Below are positions 56,320 to 64,000 of a DNA stretch of 64,000 nucleotides, piece after piece. A program made the position numbers and the translations under genes. Below the pieces are notes generated by a model. It was given only the letters and a program-made list of their open reading frames with translations, did not search any database and was not told where the DNA came from. Positions within the stretch are counted from its first letter, which is position 1. The number at the start of each line of letters is the position of its first letter. Location of the stretch: positions 120,479,593 through 120,543,592 of the forward strand of contig OX638130.1 of the NCBI GenBank assembly GCA_951804985.1. The letters run 5' to 3'. The DNA comes from Dryomyza anilis. Taxonomy: Eukaryota > Arthropoda > Insecta > Diptera > Dryomyzidae.

Positions 56320-57168
56320 CACAGAAAAAATTTCACCAAAAATTTCACCAACTACCTGGATTCATCATATTGATGAATTCACTCATTGAATTAAAATCTT
56401 ATTATTTAAATGTTTTTCATTTTCAATTTTTTTTTAACATCAAATATCAAACACAAATTTGTCTCCATTTACACATTTATTTATTTATAAATTCAAATGA
56501 CGACCGACATCAATGTTATGAATGCGATCATAAATATGATGAACACTTGGTAACAATATATATGTACTTCATATTGAAGAAGACTGTTCATTAAACAACA
56601 TTTCAGTCAAAATATTGTATTTTCGTTGATTGTTTGTCATACATCTCAGTTCTCAAGCAGTTCTTGTATGTTATTTCTTATATAATGGCTAGTTCGACAT
56701 GCAAAATTAGTAAAATGTTTTATAATCTATTTATTTTATAATTACAAATTTTTATTATTAAAAAACATATATTTAAAAAAAAAAATTTGTTTGAAGAAAT
56801 TTTTTTTTCAAAAATATTTTTGTTTTAAATTGTTTCTTTTTATTTTTTTTTGTTTTAAATATTTTTTTTTTTAATTTTTTTTTTTAATTTTTTTTTTGGA
56901 TTTTTTTTAAACTGTTTTTTTTTTCGAAACCATTTTTATCAGTTATTTTTTAAATAAAATTTTTACAAGAACACTTTTTTTTTTTTGAAAAATATTATGA
57001 ACAAATTCATCAATATGACGATTCTAATTCATTAAATTAAATATAATTTCATATATATATATATAATGAATGTATTCATCAATATGTCATTTAATGAACG
57101 GTTGTATCGATATGATGAATCTGTTAGTTGCTAAAAATATTAATAATATTGATGAATTTTTATCTGTG
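56320..57168 (-). mobile_element. Family E element, copy 3 (inverted)
   Basis: It starts CACAGAAAAAATTTCACC and ends GATGAATTTTTATCTGTG. Read in reverse it shows the same ordered blocks as copies 1 and 2: CATATTGATGAAT, AATGAACGG, ATGAATGTATTCATCAATAT, the homopolymer centre, and TTCATATTGAAGAA. The central T/A runs are longer here. Open frames (for example 56148-56594) cross the element boundary and are not genes. Confidence 0.75.
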
Positions 57169-57426
57169 TATACAACATGTAAATATACCAGTCTTTCAAG
57201 TACTTTGAGTAATCAAATTAACAAACTTTAAAGATATACAGATTCAAAATTTTAGTTTCTGTTTTTTCAGACTACCTAAATTAATATTGCTAAAGCTTAA
57301 AAGTAGCCAATGAATCTAAAATAACCTAAAATTTTTAATTTTTCTATAAGAGTCTCATCCGGAACCAAAAAGATACATTTATTATCATATTAAATAAACA
57401 AATTTATTTAAATAGCTTAATACCCT

Positions 57427-57600
57427 CCCAGCAAACCAAACGATATTATTAAGATATCAAAACGATATTGTTTATATGCCCAAATTATCGTTTTCGACAA
57501 TATAAAATGATACGAGAATGATAGGGTTTTCGATAAAAACGAACCTATCTATAACGATATCGTTATTTTTTTTCGTTATAGATATTGAAAAAGTATTTTT
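57427..57600 (+). mobile_element. Family I element end (CCCAGCAAACC), copy 2
   Basis: CCCAGCAAACCAAACGATAT is followed by ATTATCGTTTTCGACAATAT, GATAGGGTTTTCGATAAAAA and CGAACC, as in the reverse complement of 38319-38477. The right boundary is unknown; AT-rich CGATA-containing text continues to about 57750. Confidence 0.5.
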
Positions 57601-58291
57601 ATTCGATAAACAAATTTAATTTGTTCAGAAAATTTTCTTTTTTGACAATAATTTCAAAAACATACAATTCAATTTAAAAATATTTTGAGTTTCATATCGT
57701 AAATTATTCTTCATTTTATCGAATACAAAAATTATCGTCAAATGATTTGTAGGGCTGTTCTTAAATCTGAATTTCCTCGAAATTTTCAAAAATATAAAAA
57801 ACGATTTCTTCGTAATTCTAGAAAATGTTTGACAGCTAATTGAAATCTGTACCGTCCGGAACTACCAATAGTGTAAAATTACAATATAAAAAATATATTT
57901 TTTTTTTCAAAAATTTAAATAGTACATTACTTTTCATTTCGTAATAATGATTATTAATATTGCCATATAAAAAATTATATTTAGCAAAAATCGTATTATT
58001 CTGCGATTTATTACGTAAAAACTGTGAACTTTAAGAACAAAGTGCACATATACAAAAATAAAGTAAGTTGTCACAGCTATGTTCAGAGATAATTTAAAAA
58101 AAATATATTGTACGCAAAAAGTATTTTTAGAGAAAAAATTATACTGAAGACTTTTATACATTTTTTGTCCCGGCTGGAATTTTTCAGTGATTTATTATAA
58201 AAAAACTGTAAATTTTAGCAACAAAAGCTATTTATTAAAATATTTTTAAAATAATTGAAAAAAATAATTTGAACGCAAAATTTGCTGAATT
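57601..58291. other. AT-rich unassigned tract
   Basis: Very AT-rich, with a 75-codon minus-strand frame (57934-58161) of hydrophobic low-complexity composition that I attribute to base composition. No element ends are recognised. Confidence 0.3.
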
Positions 58292-58750
58292 CCCTAGTAG
58301 AAATTTTGGTAGGGCCATGCTCATGAACTGATCATGATATTATTTGAGATGATCAGGATATGACGAGGCCCACGATGTCCTTGTAACGCAGTGTCCTGAT
58401 CATGTACTCACCTCAGGCAATGATCATGTACTGATCGGGTAATTCCCCATATCATTATTTATCTGACCATTGCCTAGTTAAAACATGAGCATACGAAAGC
58501 ACTACAAATACCCGATGAAATAAAATATCATACCTCATTGAAACCTGATCATTGCCCGATGAAAATTTTTTTATGAGGAACAACTAATTTAGCTTTGATC
58601 GGGACCATTTGCTGTTCAGATAATGTAAACCCTGCTATGGTGAACATGATAAGGGCATGACAAGGCAATGATCATATTTGCTCTAATAGGGGTTACCTGA
58701 CGAAACCCCGATCATTTCCCGATGGCGCATCGGGCAAATTTTCACTAGGG
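58292..58750 (+). mobile_element. MITE family F, copy 2
   Basis: CCCTAGTAGAAATTTTGG to AAATTTTCACTAGGG, 459 bp, the same length, orientation and almost the same sequence as the copy at 46761. ATT precedes (58289-58291) and follows (58751-58753) it, a second example of a 3-bp target duplication. Non-coding. Confidence 0.85.
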
Positions 58751-60457
58751 ATTGTTGGCATTTCCATGTGAACCCTCGACAAACTTGTTAATTTATATCT
58801 TTTGATCTTCTACATAGAATTCTATAATTTTTATTTTTTACTTCTATTTAAATACTACTTGAGTAAAAAAAATCTAATAAATTCATAAATTTTCCTCCGA
58901 GATATTAAAGTTTTAAGTAAGTAATTAAGTGAATTCATATGAAGTCGAAGTTTCTCGAAACGTGTCGAACTAATGCATGTAGTAGATAAGGAAGCCGCAC
59001 CTGAGGTACATCACTTCAGTAGTAATTGGAAAGTGGTCGAGTACGTCTCCCGTGAGAACAATGTCAAGTTAAATAGTAGACATGCAGCAGTTGGTAGAAT
59101 TTGTTATTAGTAAAGTTGTTTATTAAAGTGAATTAATAAAGTTAGGTAATTGTTATGATTTAAATCAAACATAAGAGTGTTTTTATTTTGTACACAATCC
59201 AGAGATACGAACTTGTAGAACAGTTTTCCGTAGACTGAATTTTCGTAACAATATAATAAACCATTATATGACATTTTGAGCTAACCTACAATCATGAATC
59301 CAAAAAATTCCAATCACATCGATCAAAAGATTTGTGAGGTTCTTCCATTAATGAAGTATTTTTTTAGAATTGTATAAATTTTTGCATCGACTGAATAATT
59401 TTTCTCCTGTATTGAAATAACCAGATTTCGATAACTATAATAGATGAGATTTTGACTAAGATACAAACATTTCCAATTTAAAACCTCTGTAAAAATATTA
59501 CCATTCTAGAACCCATGTACCATTTATAGGGATATGTCTTAATTAAATATTAGTCGTTATCTCTAGTATTTGAGAATTAATTGGAGTTTTTTTTTAATTA
59601 GGTTTTTTTTGTATTCTTCTACTGAACATCTGAACCATAATACCGTTTCTCATTGACTCTGACCAAAGGCAATACTATAGAATACGATAAAAATATCCCC
59701 CAAACCTCGACAAATCATGAAAACGCAGCTGCTTGAGTATGTGGTCACGAACTAATGTATAACAAAAATACTATATGTTGAGAAGAAAATCCAAATAAAA
59801 TACTACAAGGACTTCAGAAAACAGGATCTTTAGCAAAAGATCGCGCGGCAATGCACCTGCAGTTATTACAACGCAAGGACATCAGCAAAAAACATATTGT
59901 TTTTTTTTTTTTAAATTGCGTAAAAGGACAATAATAACAATGCAACAATGAAATTTGCTATAAAGCAAACAAAACCAAGAAATAAAAAAAAACATAGAAA
60001 AAACCACTAACAAATCAATTAAGTAGTGCTCATGAACGAGTATCTTTTCTTCTAAGTAATTTTGGCAGATAATTGCACTTGTTCGTGCGTCTGGGCGTTA
60101 CGTAGCCTGCGAACGCCTACAATTAAAGTGAATGGGAACAAAAAAAGGACCTGTACGTCAGAGTGCACACGCAACTTCTCAAGTCTTATCAAAGATTTAA
60201 CGCCAGCGCCTATTTTTGACATTTTCCGCAATGACATTTCTATGGGTTTTCCTGTGAAAACTGTTGACAATTTTCACAAATCGGCGACAAGATCTTTTAT
60301 TGCGGTGACTGTTATAAAGCATTGCTCTACATAGTATATAGTTTTTGTGCAGGATAAAATATATGTGAGAAATAATGCACGGTCTTGTACACTTTTGAAC
60401 CATAAAGAAAGTTTTATATAATTCAAAGATTCAAATATTTCAAAAAATCAGCAGATT

Positions 60458-60698
60458 CTATATAAAGGGTTTTTAAACAGGGACGCTACAGAAGTAGAGC
60501 GACAGGGACAGCAAACGACGCCATATTTCTTGCCGCTCTTTTGACATTTCTCTTCAGTAAGGTTTGCCATTTCATGATGGAAAGATATACGAATTGGAAT
60601 TTCGGCTGTCCCTGTCGCTCTACTTTTGTAGCGTCCCTGTTGAAAAACCCCTTGAAAAAAACTTTTGTAGCGCTCTTATTGAAAAACCCTTTATATAG
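60458..60698. mobile_element. Family H palindromic MITE (AAGGGTTTTT..CAGGGACGCTAC), unit 1
   Basis: The left arm (CTATATAAAGGGTTTTTAAA, CAGGGACGCTACAGAAGTAG, AGCGACAGGGACAGC) is mirrored at the right by GCTGTCCCTGTCGCTCTACT, TTTGTAGCGTCCCTG, TTGAAAAACCCC. A partial repeat of the terminus follows (TTTTGTAGCGCTCTTATTGA, AAAACCCTTTATATAG). Arms are ~54 bp and the loop ~80 bp. It directly abuts the family B MITE. Non-coding. Confidence 0.75.
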
Positions 60699-60942
60699 TA
60701 TCGTCGTTGTACAATGAAAAGTCACCAAATAAATTTTTATGAAATACTTAATTTTCGAGTTTGTTGATTAATATTATAAAAAGTAATTGATGCATTTTTA
60801 AAATTGCAAATTCAACTAAAAGATTTACATTTTCTCATTGAGATCATCGAATTAAAATTGACAGATTTATAAAGATTTTTGTAAATGAATATTTGGCATT
60901 TTGAAAATGTATTTGGTGACTTTTAGTTCTACAACGACGATA
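60699..60942. mobile_element. MITE family B, copy 3
   Basis: TATCGTCGTTGTACAATGAA with AAGTCACCAAAT at the left, and TTAGTTCTACAACGACGATA at the right; 244 bp. It lies immediately next to the family H element with no bases between. Confidence 0.8.
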
Positions 60943-63009
60943 TGTTCTGAAATTCACTTTCGATCGCAAATCAAATATTTGAAATTAAAAGTCGAATCCA
61001 ACTAGTGCCATAGAACTTTGAGGGATTTATTTTAATTAAAATACGTTTATTTTGTTATGAAAAAACGAATTCTGGAACAGCACACGAGCGCATTGAAATT
61101 TAAATACGATTTAATCAGAAATAAGATTTGTCAAGAAAAATATGAAATGGGGGATATACATTTTATTTCATAATATTCAATTACAAAAATATCAATTTAA
61201 CTGAAGGTTTTCATTCACTGAAATAAAATATTGAAGAAAAATATAAAGTTTTCAAAGAAAATTCAATAATTAAAAATATTAAATTTTACCTAATTACCAT
61301 ACTCAGAACGATTTTTCCTAGGGATATCCCAAACATCAGTTTTATATAATATTCTGGTGCTTATTTTGGAATTCTATAATTTTTATTTTTTACTTCTATT
61401 TAAATACTACTTGAGTAAAAAAAATCTAATAAATTCATAAATTTTCCTCCGAGATATTAAAGTTTTAAGTAAGTAATTAAGTGAATTCATATGAAGTCGA
61501 AGTTTCTCGAAACGTGTCGAACTAATGCATGTAGTAGATAAGGAAGCCGCACCTGAGGTACATCACTTCAGTAGTAATTGGAAAGTGGTCGAGTACGTCT
61601 CCCGTGAGAACAATGTCAAGTTAAATAGTAGACATGCAGCAGTTGGTAGAATTTGTTATTAGTAAAGTTGTTTATTAAAGTGAATTAATAAAGTTAGGTA
61701 ATTGTTATGATTTAAATCAAACATAAGAGTGTTTTTATTTTGTACACAATCCAGAGATACGAACTTGTAGAACAGTTTTCCGTAGACTGAATTTTCGTAA
61801 CAATATAATAAACCATTATATGACATTTTGAGCTAACCTACAATCATGAATCCAAAAAATTCCAATCACATCGATCAAAAGATTTGTGAGGTTCTTCCAT
61901 TAATGAAGTATTTTTTTAGAATTGTATAAATTTTTGCATCGACTGAATAATTTTTCTCCTGTATTGAAATAACCAGATTTCGATAACTATAATAGATGAG
62001 ATTTTGACTAAGATACAAACATTTCCAATTTAAAACCTCTGTAAAAATATTACCATTCTAGAACCCATGTACCATTTATAGGGATATGTCTTAATTAAAT
62101 ATTAGTCGTTATCTCTAGTATTTGAGAATTAATTGGAGTTTTTTTTTAATTAGGTTTTTTTTGTATTCTTCTACTGAACATCTGAACCATAATACCGTTT
62201 CTCATTGACTCTGACCAAAGGCAATACTATAGAATACGATAAAAATATCCCCCAAACCTCGACAAATCATGAAAACGCAGCTGCTTGAGTATGTGGTCAC
62301 GAACTAATGTATAACAAAAATACTATATGTTGAGAAGAAAATCCAAATAAAATACTACAAGGACTTCAGAAAACAGGATCTTTAGCAAAAGATCGCGCGG
62401 CAATGCACCTGCAGTTATTACAACGCAAGGACATCAGCAAAAAACATATTGTTTTTTTTTTTTTAAATTGCGTAAAAGGACAATAATAACAATGCAACAA
62501 TGAAATTTGCTATAAAGCAAACAAAACCAAGAAATAAAAAAAAACATAGAAAAAACCACTAACAAATCAATTAAGTAGTGCTCATGAACGAGTATCTTTT
62601 CTTCTAAGTAATTTTGGCAGATAATTGCACTTGTTCGTGCGTCTGGGCGTTACGTAGCCTGCGAACGCCTACAATTAAAGTGAATGGGAACAAAAAAAGG
62701 ACCTGTACGTCAGAGTGCACACGCAACTTCTCAAGTCTTATCAAAGATTTAACGCCAGCGCCTATTTTTGACATTTTCCGCAATGACATTTCTATGGGTT
62801 TTCCTGTGAAAACTGTTGACAATTTTCACAAATCGGCGACAAGATCTTTTATTGCGGTGACTGTTATAAAGCATTGCTCTACATAGTATATAGTTTTTGT
62901 GCAGGATAAAATATATGTGAGAAATAATGCACGGTCTTGTACACTTTTGAACCATAAAGAAAGTTTTATATAATTCAAAGATTCAAATATTTCAAAAAAT
63001 CAGCAGATT

Positions 63010-63250
63010 CTATATAAAGGGTTTTTAAACAGGGACGCTACAGAAGTAGAGCGACAGGGACAGCAAACGACGCCATATTTCTTGCCGCTCTTTTGACATT
63101 TCTCTTCAGTAAGGTTTGCCATTTCATGATGGAAAGATATACGAATTGGAATTTCGGCTGTCCCTGTCGCTCTACTTTTGTAGCGTCCCTGTTGAAAAAC
63201 CCCTTGAAAAAAACTTTTGTAGCGCTCTTATTGAAAAACCCTTTATATAG
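63010..63250. mobile_element. Family H palindromic MITE, unit 2 copy
   Basis: Counterpart of 60458-60698 in the second tandem unit, same sequence and structure; not an independent insertion. Confidence 0.75.
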
Positions 63251-63494
63251 TATCGTCGTTGTACAATGAAAAGTCACCAAATAAATTTTTATGAAATACT
63301 TAATTTTCGAGTTTGTTGATTAATATTATAAAAAGTAATTGATGCATTTTTAAAATTGCAAATTCAACTAAAAGATTTACATTTTCTCATTGAGATCATC
63401 GAATTAAAATTGACAGATTTATAAAGATTTTTGTAAATGAATATTTGGCATTTTGAAAATGTATTTGGTGACTTTTAGTTCTACAACGACGATA
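63251..63494. mobile_element. MITE family B, copy 4 (within the duplicated unit)
   Basis: Counterpart of 60699-60942 in the second tandem unit; the same sequence, so it arose by the segmental duplication and not by transposition. Confidence 0.8.
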
Positions 63495-64000
63495 TGTTCT
63501 GAAATTCACTTTCGATCGCAAATCAAATATTTGAAATTAAAAGTCGAATCCAACTAGTGCCATAGAACTTTGAGGGATTTATTTTAATTAAAATACGTTT
63601 ATTTTGTTATGAAAAAACGAATTCTGGAACAGCACACGAGCGCATTGAAATTTAAATACGATTTAATCAGAAATAAGATTTGTCAAGAAAAATATGAAAT
63701 GGGGGATATACATTTTATTTCATAATATTCAATTACAAAAATATCAATTTAACTGAAGGTTTTCATTCACTGAAATAAAATATTGAAGAAAAATATAAAG
63801 TTTTCAAAGAAAATTCAATAATTAAAAATATTAAATTTTACCTAATTACCATACTCAGAACGATTTTTCCTAGGGATATCCCAAACATCAGTTTTATATA
63901 ATATTCTGGTGCTTATTTTGGTGCTTTTTTTTTAGAAAATTGCAATCGTAATTTTGAGCCCTTCTCAGCCACTTTGTAGAATTAAAAAAAAAAAGTAAAA

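Larger units (their letters stand above)
58817..61368. repeat. 2,552-bp tandem duplication, unit 1
   Basis: It begins GAATTCTATAATTTTTATTT and ends GTGCTTATTTTG; the next unit starts at 61369 with the same text. No difference between the units was seen on reading, and all short frames are identical between them. It contains one family H element and one family B MITE, and otherwise AT-rich DNA with a more balanced stretch at about 60050-60330. No gene is recognised. Confidence 0.93.
61369..63920. repeat. 2,552-bp tandem duplication, unit 2
   Basis: A direct copy of 58817-61368, offset 2,552. The similarity stops at 63920, after which GTGCTTTTTTTTTAG is unique. Either a very recent tandem duplication or an assembly/haplotype artefact. 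Confidence 0.93.

Noticed and set aside
56148..56594. 148-codon frame on the plus strand
   Set aside because: It starts at a non-ATG codon and its second half lies within the family E element and its AT-rich TIR. It is absent from the other two copies.
58930..59250. Possible solo-LTR remnant (AATAAA-like signals, ending TTTTCGTAACA)
   Set aside because: No matching TGTTACGAAAA start, target duplication, primer-binding site or internal retrotransposon sequence was found, so the resemblance is too weak.
60052..60334. Identical frames in both 2,552-bp units, suggesting a duplicated gene
   Set aside because: Identity is due to the segmental duplication itself. Frames overlap on opposite strands and have no recognised domain.

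Overview
This 64-kb window looks like non-genic, repeat-dominated DNA from a dipteran fly genome. It is strongly AT-rich, its only complete protein-coding gene belongs to a retrotransposon, and it carries a Pol III tRNA-Ser gene of eukaryotic type. It also holds DINE-1/'mini-me'-like elements with a (GACR)n tract next to a conserved core, which is typical of flies. I recognise no host protein-coding exon. The window could be intergenic or lie inside a very long intron. The organism call is an inference from repeat types, not from a marker gene.

Layout. 0-3.4 kb: a mixed-composition island, then a degenerate tandem repeat with two inserted small DNA elements and a long inverted repeat. 3.4-10.5 kb: a nested pair of terminal-inverted-repeat (TIR) elements (4.2-5.6 kb), mixed-composition islands and the first large 19-bp minisatellite array. 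10.5-15.2 kb: a degraded DNA transposon, a non-autonomous Helitron with an internal 15-bp minisatellite and a nested MITE, an island, and tRNA-Ser(UGA) at 15152-15233 (minus). 15.3-21.2 kb: two more 19-bp-type arrays and a self-complementary 24-bp AT satellite carrying a tRNA-derived SINE. 21.7-25.06 kb: a young RTE-clade non-LTR retrotransposon with an intact endonuclease/reverse-transcriptase ORF, 12-bp target-site duplications and what looks like the 3' half of an HDV-fold ribozyme at its 5' edge. 26.5-28.9 kb: the largest array (TACTG variant). 30-48 kb: MITEs, a second Helitron, two mini-me-like elements, several degenerate tandem arrays, and a long TIR element interrupted by another MITE with a clean 3-bp target duplication. 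48.8-54 kb: islands alternating with two more 19-bp arrays. 54-57 kb: two inverted copies of one element family flanking an island. 58.8-63.9 kb: a 2,552-bp segment present twice in direct tandem, apparently identical.

Two themes run through the window. First, one 19-bp self-complementary minisatellite family (TTGAATTTTTAGTGAAAAA and variants) forms six arrays over 45 kb, about 7 kb in total, all in the same orientation and alternating with more GC-balanced islands that could be cis-regulatory. Second, small TIR elements are nested and abutted so that relative insertion order can be read. Only the RTE ORF and the tRNA are solid genes. Element family labels (A-I) are mine, for use within this window only.
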